Source of the DNA: Ligustrum vulgare
Lineage: Eukaryota; Streptophyta; Magnoliopsida; Lamiales; Oleaceae
Direction of reading: 5' to 3'
Assembly (NCBI GenBank): GCA_963555705.1
Contig: OY743181.1
Location: forward strand, 26,726,513 to 26,790,512
Length of the DNA: 64,000 nucleotides
Part shown: positions 1 to 11,405 of the stretch, one piece after another
How positions within the stretch are numbered: the first letter of the stretch is position 1
How the letters are laid out: the number at the start of each line of letters is the position of its first letter
The notes under the pieces: model-generated
The model's database searches: none
Told to the model about the DNA's origin: nothing
What the model saw: only the letters and a program-made list of their open reading frames with translations
Made by a program: the position numbers and the translations under genes

Positions 1-790
1 GTTGGAATTTTCTGCTCTGGGGATGTGCTGTAACTCTATTTTTCCGAAGTGCACAGCCAAATCTCTTACTTTCTTCAAGTAAGTAACCATAGAAGGTTCT
101 TTGGCGGAAAATCGCCCATTGAATTGACTTACAACGAGCTGCGAATCGCTATTCGCCACTATGAACCTGATCTTCAGAGCCTTTTCAAGTCTTAGCCCAG
201 CTAATAACGCTTCGTACTTAGCTACATTGTTCGAGGCTTTGAATTCGAAGCGGATCGCATTGTGTAGTTTAAACCCCTCCGGGCTTATTAGCAATATTCC
301 CGCATCGGATCGTCCCTCAGCCGAGGACCCATCTACGAACAATTTCCACTCACGGCTATCATCTGTGTTATCAACCATCTCAACCTCCGGTGGATGTGTG
401 AATTCGACCACGAAGTCAGCCAACGCTTGACCCTTTACAGCGGTCCGAGGCGCATAATGTAGGTCGAATTGGATGATTTCTATTGCCCATTTCAGTAACC
501 TTCCAGATACGTCTTGTTTTTGCAACACCTGTCTCATGGGAAAGTTGGTGAGCATGCGTATTGAGTGTGCCTGAAAGTAGGGACGAAGTTTACGAGAGGC
601 TATGAGTAACGAGAGAACGAGTTTCTCCATGTCTAGGTAGCCTGTCTCCGCATCCAGCATGGCTTTGCTCACATAATACACTGGAAACTGATTCCCATCC
701 TCCTCTCTGACCAACACAGAGCTAACAACCTCTTTGGATACAGCTAAATACAGGTAGAGAGGCTCGCCAGCCTTTGGCTTTGATAGCAAT
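1..790 (-). pseudogene. pol: Tat RNase H domain, open to the window edge
   Basis: The minus-strand frame from about 780 down to base 1 has no stop. It encodes the end of RT and the RNase H domain, with QFPVYYVSKAMLDAE, then VVEFTHPPE, then the catalytic-type LFVDGSS and QLVVSQFNG and the start of HIPRAEN. It lacks its own start because it is the middle of a polyprotein, so a Met-only ORF search would report little of it. It is in another frame from the RT piece upstream. Confidence 0.88.
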
Positions 791-2012
791 GGGGCCGTCC
801 CAAAGATGCTTTCAGGTCGCAAAAAGCCTGCTCACATTCCGGTGTCCATTGGAATCGCTTTCCCCCCTTTAGGACCTTGAAAAATGGCAAGCATTTGTCT
901 GTGGATTTGGAGATGAATCGATTCAAAGCCGCAATTCTCCCCGTTAAGCTTTGCACTTCTTTAGGATTTCGAGGCGATTGCATGTTTAACAAAGCACTGA
1001 TTTTATCAGGATTAGCTTCGATTCCCCTCTTATTCACCATGAACCCAAGAAATTTTCCAGATGCTACCCCAAATGCACATTTCGCTGGGTTGAGTTTCAT
1101 TCGATATTTCCTCAAAACATCGAAGGCTTCTGACAAATGACTGATATGATCCGCGGCGATCATGCTCTTGACTAGCATGTCATCAACGTATACCTCCATG
1201 GTGCTTCCCAATTGTTCTGAAAACATGCGATTTACCATCCTTTGATAGGTAGCTCTTGCATTTTTCAAGCCGAATGGCATAGCTCTGTAGCAATAGAGTC
1301 CTCTGTCTGTTATAAACAAAGTATGCTCCTCGTCCGATTCACACATGGGGATTTAATTTTAACCGGAGTATGCATCCATGAAGCTCAGCAGTTCATGCCC
1401 TGCTGTGGAGTCAACCAACTGATCGATCCGGGGTAGTGGGAAACTGTCTTTCGGACATGCCTGGTTCAAGTTTGAAAAATCAATACACACCCTCAGTTTC
1501 CCATTATTTTTTGGTACCAAAACAGGGTTTGATACCCACTTCGGATAGCGGGACTCTCTGATGAAGCCATTTTTCAATAGCTTCGTGACTTTGTCTTTCA
1601 AGGCCTCATACTTGTCGGAACTCATAGGTCGTCTCTTTTGCCTATGCCCAGGGCTTCTGGGATCAATCTGGAGCCTGTGACAGGCCTCTTTAGGATCGAT
1701 TCCAACCATGTCACCATGCTTCCATGCGAATACATCGAGATTTTTAAGTAAGAAGCTCTTCAATTGATTTTTGCATTCGATTGGTGAATCCAATCCGATC
1801 TGCAATTCCTTGATTGGGTCGAACGGGTCTACACCAAAGCATTCTAACCTTTCGGCTGGTGTGGAGAAATTGTCACCTGCCATTCTTTGGTCTAGATCTG
1901 CTAAATCCTCCTCCGGTGTCATTGTAACATCCTTACTTCCAGAAGGCCCTTCACCCAATCTTTCAGGGTCTGGAGCAGCCTCGGACATGGCTACATCACT
2001 TATCATGTTCAA
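744..2012 (-). pseudogene. pol: Tat reverse transcriptase, nonsense-broken
   Basis: Reverse transcriptase of the Ty3/gypsy type. Visible motifs in order are RESRYPKWVSNPVLVPKNNG, LRVCIDFSNLNQACPKDSFP, SFMDAYSG, AMPFGLKNARATYQRMV and the catalytic VYVDDML. Two in-frame TAA codons fall just after DAYSG (about 1349-1357), where the sister copy has Tyr and Gln. A frameshift near 790 separates RT from RNase H, so the polyprotein is dead. Confidence 0.92.
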
Positions 2013-2671
2013 GTTCCGATCTTGAAACTTTCGGATTGCGTTCTGTAACAGGCCTGCGACTCAGTTTGGCTCCCCCTTACAGTTGCAACGCCATGCTCCG
2101 TGGGGAACTTCATGCAAATGTATTTCGTATGTGTCACAGCTCCCAAGTCGATAAGACCTGGCCTCCCAATTGAACCATGATAGGAGGAGATTTTGTCAAC
2201 CACCAAGAATTCCATAGGGATTCTGAAGAGGGTTGGTGCTTGCCCTACTTCGGTCATAAGGGTTATGGACCCTCTGGGGGTTATGCTGTCCCCCGTGAAT
2301 CCGTATATTGGATTCGGGACTGGAATGAGTGGAGTGCTGATCCCCATTTTATCAAAAGTTACCCCATAAATCACATTTATCGAGGCACCATCATCTACCA
2401 TCATCCGTGATAGCCCATTCCGAGCCACCACTACCCTGATGACCAATGCATCGTTGTGGGGGAAATGTACTCCAATGGCATCATCTTGTGTGAATGTGAT
2501 AGATTCTGTCCGAGGCATCCCTATAGGATGTGAGTGGATATGGTAATTAACGTTGGCGGGCTGCTTGGCCTCTCGGATATACCTCTTTTGGGAGTTATTT
2601 GTGCTCCCACTTGGGTGGGGGCCTCCCAGTATTGTATCAATTTCGCGGATAGGGAGGTCGGCCACAGGCAT
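2009..2671 (-). pseudogene. Tat aspartic protease region of pol
   Basis: This open frame of 220 codons contains the retropepsin-like active site MVDDGASINVIYG, where Tat elements have D-D/S-G-A, and the later IGRPGLIDLGAV segment. It would cleave the Gag-Pol polyprotein inside the particle. It overlaps the RT frame by a few bases at 2009-2012, so a frameshift separates it from RT. The frame is otherwise undamaged. Confidence 0.85.
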
Positions 2672-2679
2672 AGGTGGCT

Positions 2680-4591
2680 CCCGCGTGTCTTTAGCATGCG
2701 CCGAGGCGGTATCCTAGCCCTTGTTCCTATTTCTTTGGCGACTGTCAATCCTTTTTTCGGTTGAGTTCTTCCATGGAGCTCTCCTGTCAGCTCGGTTGAA
2801 CTTCGGGCCACCGGATTTTTGGGTTCTCCCCGTGTCGGGGGAGAAGTCATTTCCCCTTCTCCCCTGCGCCTTTTGGTCAGCTAACATGTGGATTTCCCTG
2901 CAATCCTCTGTTGCGTGACCGTAATATCTGTGGTAGGCCCAGTAAGCCCCAATCATGGGCTGCTTTCCACTTCGGCTACTTTCCATCTTTCCTTGAGCAG
3001 TGGGGGGATTCTGAGAAGGAGTGTTGGAGTGCAAGTGGGGGATGGCTTCCGTGATTTCAGCTGCATAACTAGACCCTGTCCCCTAAAACGGACGCGGTGC
3101 TCCACCTCGGTTTCCGAGGACCCTATCCTTGTTTCCTCCCTTCTTGAGGTTTACTTCATTTGAATACCTAAGGTTGTATCTCCCTTGGGGGTGATTATCT
3201 CTGGCCCTAGCCATTTCTTCTGATACAATCTCCTCCTTCATCAGGTCTACCAGAGCATTGTAATCCCTTTGTTTCCTGCTCCGGACATCCCTCTAGAACA
3301 TGCTGGTCATATCTAGCCCTCCTTTCAGAGCGGAAAACATCGCCGCTTCTGTGATGTTTTCGCAGATGTGCATTTCTTCAGTAAACCGAGCTAGGTAACT
3401 TTTCAGTGATTCGTCCCTTCCTTGCCTCAGATCCTGGAGGCGTTGGAGTGGGAGCTGGCTAGGCATGGAGGAAACAAAGCTATTTTTAAAAGCCGTTTTC
3501 ATGTCTCTCCAACCGTGGATGTGCCAGGAGGGAGTTTTTTATACCATCCTATGGCACTTCCCTCAAGGGTTAAAGCAAAGACTTTACATTTCAGTGCAGG
3601 GGTGGCTCCGGCTATTTCCATGCTGGTAACAGGTGATCGTTAGGATCGCCTCGGCAAGAATATTTTGCTATTTCTGGCATTTCGAAGTCATGAGGCACGT
3701 GGCATCTACGGAGGCCCTCTGTGAAGGGACTTACTTCCTCTTCGTCATCCAGCTCGTATGAGGGCAGTTCCCTGTTCTCGTTGTGACCGGAATACATTGG
3801 ATCATGGTATTGGTCGTAGAGTGGTGGAGCATAGTCCTGCCTTTGGGTGGCAAAATATGGTCGTAGTTTGGCCTTTCATAGGTTGGTAGCTCATTGCGAG
3901 ATTTTGTCCGAACTGCTTCGGCTCTTCTCCCCTGCCTATTTCTAGGCTCATGTGTTGGGGCAAACCTTTCTGCTCCCGTACCACATTGGTCCCTATGCAT
4001 TTGACCCTGGGACAAGGCTTCTTCAGCGCATCGCTCCCGCCTATTTCTAGGCTCGATTGCATTGTGCCGACCTGGATCCGTTTGCCCCCGTCACTGGCCC
4101 CGGAATAACCCTCCTATTCGGTTGAAGACACTGCCGGATCTTGCGGGAGAAGCCTCCCTGCGTCTAGCTGGGAGCAGGTTTTGTTCTTCATGTGCTTCAT
4201 GCTCCGGGCCTTCCTCGTAGAGAGGCTCAGACTCCACCTCGGCATATGCCTGTGGATCTTGATAGTAATACGAGGCAGTGGCCGCCTCGGATTGTGAGTA
4301 ATGTGGCTGTGGGTATTGCTGAGGCATCGTGGGCTCGTTCATAACATACCCTTTGGCCATGTAGTCATTCATCGCAGTAGTTTGTTCTATCTGCTGCTTC
4401 TGCATTTCCAACATTTGGGCCGCCATGCGAGTCATGTCCCGCAACATGCGGCGATTACGGTGTCGGGGTGGTGGGTTAGGTTGCGCCACTCCCTCATTGG
4501 CGTTCTCATGAGGTCCTTGAGGAGCCTCCCCCTCACTGTGCTGGCCATTTCTTCCCCTACGGGGGTTAATATCTCCATCGCTTTCATTCAT
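2680..4591 (-). pseudogene. gag: Tat gag, frameshifted
   Basis: Gag forms the virus-like particle and packages the RNA. The intact start reads MNESDGDINPRRGRN at 4591, followed by a charged, Pro/Gln-rich N-terminal part. A retrotransposon gag core follows around 3800-3290 (motifs EMPEIAKYSCRGDP and RLQDLRQGRDESLKSYLARF). Near 2960 there is a His/Cys knuckle-like motif in which the first Cys is replaced by Trp (WAYHRYYGHATEDC). The reading frame shifts several times between 4090 and 2700, so no full-length Gag can be made. The same region in the sister copy at 18587-20711 has different breaks, which shows independent decay after insertion. Confidence 0.88.
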
Positions 4592-4639
4592 GTTTCAGAG
4601 AAATTGCTTGGTTTTAGTTTGTCTTTCAAGGATAGATAG

Positions 4640-5036
4640 ACTTTTATCTCAATGCTCCGAGCCTCTTTCAAGGTCGTTAAACTTATGTTTCAAAGTTTTA
4701 AGCCTTTTTCAAGGTTGTCGAACTTGTATTTCAAAGCTTTTTACCTTTTTCAAGGTCACCGAACTTATATTTCAAAGCTCTACTCCTTTTTCAAGGGTAC
4801 TAAACTTATATTTCAAAGTTCTTTACCTTTTTCAAGGTCACCGAACTTATATTTCAAAGCTCTACTCCTTTTTCAAGGGTACTAAACTTATATTTCAAAG
4901 CTCTTTACCTTTTCAAGGTCACCGAACTTATATTTCAAAGCTCTACTCCTTTTTCAAGGGTACTAAACATATATTTCAAAGCTCTACTCCTTTTTCAAGG
5001 GTACTAAACTTATATTTCAAAGTTTTTGCTGTTCTC
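4640..5036 (-). repeat. Tandem repeat of about 42 bp between primer site and gag
   Basis: About nine imperfect copies of a unit of roughly 42 bp containing TTTTTCAAGG and AACTTATATTTCAAAG lie in the 5' leader. Two unit types alternate (GGTCACCGAA and GGGTACTAAA). A related array sits at the same place in the sister element (18340-18560), so the array belongs to the family. Its translations in other frames are repeat shadows. Confidence 0.9.
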
Positions 5037-5128
5037 CGATCTTTTGCAAGAGTTTACTTGTCCTTTTTCGGGATTTCCTTTTTATGTGCGGATATTCATC
5101 ATGTGTTTTCGTGGTTAGTAGTATGGTT

Positions 5129-5147
5129 TCCCACAGACGGCCCCAAA
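5129..5147 (-). other. Primer-binding-like site of the Tat element
   Basis: Directly inside the LTR the minus strand reads TTGGGGCCGTCTGTGGGAA, where Tat elements keep the tRNA primer site. It resembles the TGGCGCCGT type that pairs with tRNA-Asp, with mismatches. The sister element has TTTGGCACCGTCTGTGGGA at 18221. The tRNA assignment is an inference. Confidence 0.55.
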
Positions 5148-5148
5148 A

Positions 5149-5819
5149 TGTTGACCACAAAATTCGGCTGGACCTTGGACCAATACGTTTCAGCTCCTCC
5201 CTCTTGAACACATGGATCTCCTGCGCATTGTGACAAACAATCAGTTTGCAAAGGGGGCCGAGGTGGCTCCCGTTTGCACTCCGATGCCTAAGTCAGTGCC
5301 CATGTCAAGCAAATATAATTTGAGTGCGGGAAATATAAGTGCGTAAAAGAGAGGAAAGGGAGTGAGAGTAAATATTTAGTTAAGAGAGTAAAAATGCTAA
5401 CCCCCCCATTTGGAGACAGTCGTGCTTCATTTATAGAGGAACTTGTTGTCTCGGATCATGACACGTGGCATACTTTACACTTGTCATCACCCTGGCTCAT
5501 GGAAGTGACAACCTTGCTTTTTGACCGTAATCATTGCTACATTTCGTAGGGGATGAGCACCTGTCACATCTTGGTAAAGGTAGTGTCACCTCACTGACTC
5601 CATCTATCTTCTGGTCAACGCCATAAAGTGCCCCGGCTGAGTATAAAGCACATCGGTCAGACGTTAACCAGGTTGGCTAAAGAGGTTTCCTTGACGCACC
5701 ACCTCGGCATTCGCTCCAAGGTAATATTTTAGGCCTTAGCCGCGGGTCAAGGTCCATTGGGCCTCTATTGGGCCCTTACTGGTGGATCACCGTACCTTTC
5801 TTTTGGCCTAGATTCAACA
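5149..5819 (-). repeat. 5' LTR of the minus-strand Tat element
   Basis: On the minus strand the LTR starts TGTTGAATC at 5819 and ends TGGTCAACA at 5149, giving TG...CA ends and 671 bp. It aligns with the LTRs at 17552-18219 and 36722-37378. The LTR supplies promoter and polyadenylation signals in such elements; I did not fix a TATA box in it. Confidence 0.92.
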
Positions 5820-6678
5820 GGATCTATAAATCGATCAAAATAATAATATATAAAACATATAATTCATGAAATATGATTTTTAATAACAAGTGATAATAAT
5901 CAAAACATAATTTTAATACTAACTATTGCACATATGATTTATAATATTAAGAAAAACAAATAAATAAAATGCTTATAATAATAATATTCTATTACCATAA
6001 TTATTAAAATTTAAAAAACAGCATAATCTATCCAAATTATTAAAAACTAATTTAAATAGTAAATGCCAATTTTTATATTTAAATAATAAACGATCGTTGA
6101 TTTAAATAATTTTTATATATTATTGTTAACTTCATTGAAAATGAAAATTTACATAATTTTCAGCATTTGACTCTTGTATTTAATTTTTTTTTTTTTAGTT
6201 TTCAATAAAAAATTTAACACAATAATTATAAATGTTTGTTTGGAAAAATGTATGTTGTAATTTCCTTGTTTGCATGTTATAATTTCCCTGTTTGCCAAAT
6301 CCAAAAAAAAAAAAAAAAAAAAATGTTTTTAAACAATACAATTTCTCATATTATTTTATTAACCACACATATTTTCTCTCCATTTTTAAACAATACATCT
6401 TAGATCGGAAATATAAAAAACATGTTTTTAAACACAAAAATTTTAACAAGCAGATATGTTTGAGAAATTTTGTGATTTATAAAAATGCCTATAAATTATT
6501 TTTTGAAATTTACCGACCACATGCTTATCTACATCAAATATTCAAAGGAAGGGAATTTTTTTTTTTTTTTTTTTATATAAAAAATGCGACTGTCAGTTGA
6601 CAGTAGCATGTTTTTTAAATGGCTGGCAGCCCAATTTTTTTCATTTTTTCCCTCTCTCTTCCTTGGCCGGGAATTTTA

Positions 6679-6702
6679 GGGGTGGGGTGGGGTGGGGGGG
6701 GG
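6679..6702 (+). repeat. G-run tract with G-quadruplex potential
   Basis: Three blocks of GGGG separated by single T are followed by a run of nine G. This satisfies the usual four-run G-quadruplex pattern with one-base loops. It sits in otherwise AT-rich DNA, 40 bp before an ATT microsatellite. Confidence 0.75.
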
Positions 6703-6738
6703 ATTCTTTGGCACTAAGCTCCTTTTATATAGTAGTAG

Positions 6739-6739
<1 letters not shown>

Positions 6740-6792
<53 letters not shown>
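6740..6792. repeat. (ATT)n microsatellite
   Basis: About seventeen uninterrupted trinucleotide units. Confidence 0.95.
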
Positions 6793-7678
6793 TAAGTTCT
6801 TAATTAAAATTGAAATAAGAGATTCTGCATAAATATCACTAATATGAAAATACACCAAAAAAATTGTCACTTTTTCAAAATCTTGCAAAAGTACTACAAT
6901 TTTTGTTAATTGCACCACATTTTAATTGCAATGAATATCCATTTTTTCTTATTTTTACATTTATGTTACATATTTTTTTTATAAATGTTTTTATCATCAA
7001 AGTATATTAATTTTCACAACTTGTCTATGAAGATGATTTTCATCAAAAATGTTTGTTATGAGGGCAAAAAAGGGTTATTTATATCTCGTGATTTTAAATA
7101 ATCAAAATAAATAACTAATACAAAAGTTAAACACAATATTTGCCCATGTTTTCAATGTATGTTAGTAGAGTGTTTGAATTTGAATGATGATTAGAGACAA
7201 AATATGTTAATTAATTGAAGATTAATAATAATAATAATAATAATGATGCAATAAAAAGTTGAGGATATAAGAGCAAAAATGAGCAATTATTGGAAACCTT
7301 TCTTGCAATTAAAAAAAGTGGTGTAGATAATAAAAAAATGTCTCCTTACAAAAGTGTAATTTTTTGTGCAAAATGTCAGATTTAACCTTTTAATAACTTT
7401 TTCAATTTTTTTTATGCACGGTTAATGCCAAGATTTGATTTGGTTTGTTGTAAGAATTAACCATCAAATGAAGTTATTATACAATGGACAATAGGTAAAA
7501 TAAAATTAAATAAGAAAATTAATTATTTTCTACCATTTTCTTGACATAAGTAAAGTTCTCTCTCAAAGACCTAAGTTGTATTCTCCTACAAGAATTGAAT
7601 TATCAAAGTTCAAATTTTTGTGGATTTATCTTCCAATTTGATGTTATCATTTACATATTATTGAATGCATTTATTAGG

Positions 7679-8180
7679 TTAATTTCAGCAATGGTCACTA
7701 AAATTTTATTAACATTTTAAAATGATCACTCAAATTTCACCAAAATTTAAACACGGTCATTCAGGTTTGCAAATGTCGTTACATTTCTACCCAAAAACAA
7801 TTTTTTTAGAAATATACATGTTACTAATATTTTACCTACAAATTACTTTTTATATTTATGGATACGTATAGAGAAATATATTTTTTTTCTATTTTTTATA
7901 ATTTTAAACACGTAATATTGTTTAATATCTATTTTTATTTTATTTCTTGTTAATTAGAGTTTAAATTTTAAATATTTAATATTCTATTTGGATTATAAAT
8001 TCAGTCGAGTGACTATTGTCGAAATATTTGCTAATCTGGGTAATCGTTGGTATAAATTTCAAACTTTAGTGACCGTTTTTGAAATTGTGATGCAAATTGA
8101 GGGATCATTGGTGTAAGTTCCAAACTTTAGAGACCATTTTAAAATATTGGTGAAACTTCAATGATTGTTTCGGAAATTAA
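7679..8180. mobile_element. MITE-like element with imperfect terminal inverted repeats
   Basis: The left end reads TTAATTTCAGCAATGGTCAC and the right end, reverse-complemented, begins TTAATTTCCGAAACAATCAT. Further in, both ends share ATTTTAAAATG followed by GTCTC or ATCACTC. The 500-bp body has no coding frame. No convincing target duplication is seen, so superfamily is open. Confidence 0.5.
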
Positions 8181-9659
8181 ACCGTTTTTAATTTAAAACT
8201 TAGTTTTAACTCATAAATATTAAGAAAGCATTTTTTGCAAATTATTCTTCATTCATTATTCTTTATTAGATAGGTGAAATTATTCAAGAAAATATAATTA
8301 TTTCAAAGCATCAAAAAGTTAAAAAAATCCCTATTTAATATAGTTCTGTGTGAACTATTTGTCAAGAATTGTTCATATGTTCGTTGAGCGTTAATGAGCA
8401 TACGTAACTCTTCACAAGAATGTTTTCACATCATACACGTTAGACCCGTGAACTTCAAGATATACATTCTAAATTTCAATCTCGACATTTCATAAATGTC
8501 TTGATGCACGTTTTAAGTGTCTGTCTAACCAATTTGAAACTGTTCGATAGAAGTTATTCAAATGTGCATCGTGCATTCATTTAAACCACGATACACTAAA
8601 TTTTTGCAGCAAGTTTACCATTTCATTTTTGCTTATGTTCAGATATAAGTGAATATTTGAGATTCGTAGAACCAAATAATAACACTGCAAAACTTGTGTA
8701 CAATTGACGAAGATACTGTAAATTGATGATTTGTTTAGCACAATACAATTAACACTCAAAGTTTCATGTCTAAATATTTTGTCGGCTCAAATACGTGAAG
8801 TCGAAGACTTGTGTTCATGAATATTTGTATTATGTTATTAATATGCACGTCATCTAGTGTAGTACATGCATTATTGTAACTATTTATAGTGTAAACATTT
8901 GATTCAATAGTGCGACTATTTTATTGTCCGAACTTTTTAATTCATTATATTTATCAAATTAAATATTGTTTTATTGTGTGTGTGTGTGTGTCGATCGTTG
9001 ATCATTTAATATTGCACAAATTGTTATAGTACAAATGCCCTTGAAATAATGTAGACTCGATAGTAAGAGTTGATGCATTACCTCCAATCTGCCAAAGTTT
9101 GTGTAACATACAGTTTCTATATTAAACATGATCCAGTTTGCTTAGTTTTTGTAAGACATAAAAATAAGAATCAAAGTATTTCTTCACAATATCAGGGGGA
9201 AAATGTAATACAATAAGATCATCTAATTAAATAAATATCACAAAACACATCTTATCTCAAAATTTAACGAATACTTCAAGTTTAATAGTTACATAATATT
9301 CTTCTGCAAGTCAAACCCTACTTGCATTCAATCCTTTAGTAGGGAGACCTATTAGCTCTTGATGAAATTTTGATCTGCAAGAAGCATCGTTTGTCAGGCG
9401 TCTACACCTATCATGGATAAATGATAATCAAATTTAATGTGCAACACAAATATAGGCTATCTTCGGCGTCTATTATAATCCGTTCAAATTGATTATTTGG
9501 ATTTTCTAGGTAAAATGTATGGTTAAAAATTGGAGAGATAAAATGTGTGTTATTAAAAAATGATTTGGAAAATTGTGCAATTTAAATTTCAGTTTAAACA
9601 ACAGTTATTGAATAGAGGCATAAATAAATTTAAATATTAATAGTCGATGTAATGAGTAA
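8181..9659. other. Non-coding AT-rich DNA
   Basis: No coding frame, RNA gene or clear repeat is supported apart from a short GT run at about 8976-8990. The 60-codon ORF around 8577-8759 has no recognisable motif and looks like chance. Confidence 0.6.
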
Positions 9660-9973
9660 GATCATCTCCAATGCACACCATGGATTGTGAATAATGACTT
9701 GACACATTGCAAATTAATGGAATGTGTTAAAAATATTTCTCCAATGCACAATGTCAATCACAATGTTAAATTGGTGTGATTGAAAAAAATAGTTGACAAT
9801 ATCGAGTATTCCATCTACATCTTGAAGCTCTGTCTGACCTAATAAGTTTAGCATTTATTTTAATTTTATAATTACTTTAATAACTAAAAATAGGAAAATA
9901 GCCATGTGGGGTGCTTTTTTTTTTTTTTTTTTTTTTCCATTACTCTAGATAAACTCATAAACATATACATACA

Positions 9974-10052
<79 letters not shown>

Positions 10053-10370
10053 GTATGTATGTATGTATATGTATATGAAGTAAAATTAATGAATTATTGC
10101 TATATATGCGGACAATTTTGACCAAAATATATGCGGACATTTTTTTTTTTTAAACGGAATATATGCAGACAAATTGGTACATACATCTTCTCTATATATA
10201 TTATTATTTTTGAATTAAAAAAAATCCATATAATAAAAAATATTTAAATATAGACGGAACCATTGAAGATGAAATTTTAACTTATTCCATCAATTTATCA
10301 ACATTTTCTAGACATCTGTCAATTTTATTGTCACGTCAGCCTCAATTCATGGTGTGCATTGGAGATATTC
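9660..10370. mobile_element. PIF/Harbinger-type (Tourist-like) MITE, 711 bp
   Basis: The left terminus GATCATCTCCAATGCACACC and the reverse complement of the right terminus, GAATATCTCCAATGCACACC, are near-perfect inverted repeats. Both sides are flanked by TAA (9657-9659 and 10371-10373), the target duplication typical of PIF/Harbinger. There is no coding capacity. A T run, a CT microsatellite and a TA microsatellite lie inside. Confidence 0.8.
9977..10036. repeat. Compound (CT)n(TA)n microsatellite
   Basis: About nineteen CT units run directly into about eleven TA units, with GTATGTAT repeats further right. The Leu/Ser and Tyr/Ile-rich ORFs here are translations of this repeat. Confidence 0.95.
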
Positions 10371-10799
10371 TAATGAATTCATATAACAAATAGTTAATCA
10401 CGATAAACATATATACAACTACAGTATGAATGTGAACAAGTAAGCTAAATTCTCGATAATTTGTTCGTGCCATTCAACCGTCAAGAATAACAAAAGTCGT
10501 TTGTAGAGATTGACAAATGAGCTTGAGATATGAACATTACAAATTGCAAAAATCGCAAAGTGAATTGGTTTACACATCGTTCTTTTACGCAATGATTACA
10601 ATTTATAAATGAATTTATAAACAACAAAATTTTTTAAATTAATTTTTAACCATACATATTTTTTCTCTCCATTTTCAACCACACATCTACCTAGAAAACA
10701 TCAAAATAAACACAGCATTTAATAACATCACAAAACCACATTCAATTATTAAATCAAGTATTCATGCACAGAGAACCACTAGTACAAAATAGTTCAAAA

Positions 10800-11046
10800 A
10801 AAAGAAGCTATTCGTGTCGTTTTTTGAAAAAAACGACGCCTATAAAAATGCGGTGGCAAAATTGTAAATAAGAGTTAGATAAACGCGTCGATTGTTATAA
10901 AACAACCGACGCGGGTGCCACCGCCGCAGCATGGGCGTCGGTTCTGATTAAAGAACCGACGCCTATATGCCTATTATAGGCGTCGGTTCTTACGTTGAAC
11001 CGACGCCTTTTAATAATGGGCGTCGGTTCAACGTAAGAACCGACGC
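10800..11046. repeat. Left subterminal GCGTCGGTT repeats of the CACTA element
   Basis: At least eight copies of GCGTCGGTT or AACCGACGC occur in direct and inverted pairs, forming hairpin-like units (for example 10977-11009 and 11020-11047). In CACTA elements such subterminal motifs bind the transposase. The motif differs from the terminal inverted repeat. Confidence 0.85.
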
Positions 11047-11099
11047 GTTTAACTGTTTTTAAAATCCCCAGCTAGGTCTTATAATTCTTTAGTACAAAT

Positions 11100-11405
11100 T
11101 TCATCTTCCTCCTACCCGCGCGCGCCATTCTTCCTCCCTACCCAAACTCCGTCGCCACCCTCCGCGAGCCAACCCACCCCCGCTCCACTATTATTTTCTC
11201 GTCACGCCCGTCAGCTTCAGCTAGTCCTAGCTCTACGAGTTCTCTCTTTCCGGTTAAGTGGAACTCCTTTCTTTACCCACCTCTCTTCCCCTCCGCCCGC
11301 CCCCGTCTCCGTTTGCCACCAAGCCACCGCCGCCCAGCTGCCATCACCCTCACCGACGCTGCACAGCCGCCGCCGCCCCCACCCCCTCGCTGCGTCCACC
11401 GACTG
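11100..11405 (+). other. GC-rich leader exon of the CACTA gene
   Basis: The stretch is strikingly GC- and Pro-codon-rich compared with its AT-rich surroundings and ends at a GTAAGT donor at 11406. I read it as the non-coding first exon of the transposase transcript. The antisense ORFs over it are composition artefacts. Confidence 0.5.

Larger units (their letters stand above)
1..5819 (-). mobile_element. Ty3/gypsy Tat-lineage LTR retrotransposon, 5' half, cut by window edge
   Basis: Reading the minus strand from 5819 downwards the order is LTR, primer-binding-like site, tandem repeats, gag, protease, reverse transcriptase and RNase H, and the window ends inside RNase H. The gene order, the gag sequence and a knuckle-like motif of the form xYHRYYGHATEDC fit the Tat group of Ty3/gypsy elements. 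It belongs to the same family as the copy at 17552-37378: the proteins align almost residue for residue and the LTR ends match. The copy is decayed, with frameshifts in gag and nonsense codons in RT. Integrase and the 3' LTR would lie left of the window, so no target duplication can be checked. Confidence 0.93.
5820..7678. other. AT-rich non-coding stretch with microsatellites
   Basis: No gene is supported. The stretch holds a poly-A run at about 6301-6321, a T run at about 6557-6574, a G-rich tract at 6679-6702 and an ATT microsatellite at about 6740-6792. Short ORFs here are microsatellite translations (poly-Tyr or poly-Asn). Confidence 0.8.

Noticed and set aside
4640..5036. Evenly spaced repeats suggestive of a CRISPR array
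   Set aside because: Units are contiguous without unique spacers and lie in a retrotransposon leader of a plant genome.
6603..6918. ORFs with long Tyr or Asn runs on both strands
   Set aside because: They translate the ATT microsatellite and carry no domain.
9906..10140. Ser/Leu, Tyr/Ile and Arg/Glu repeat ORFs
   Set aside because: They are the CT/TA compound microsatellite inside a Harbinger-type MITE.
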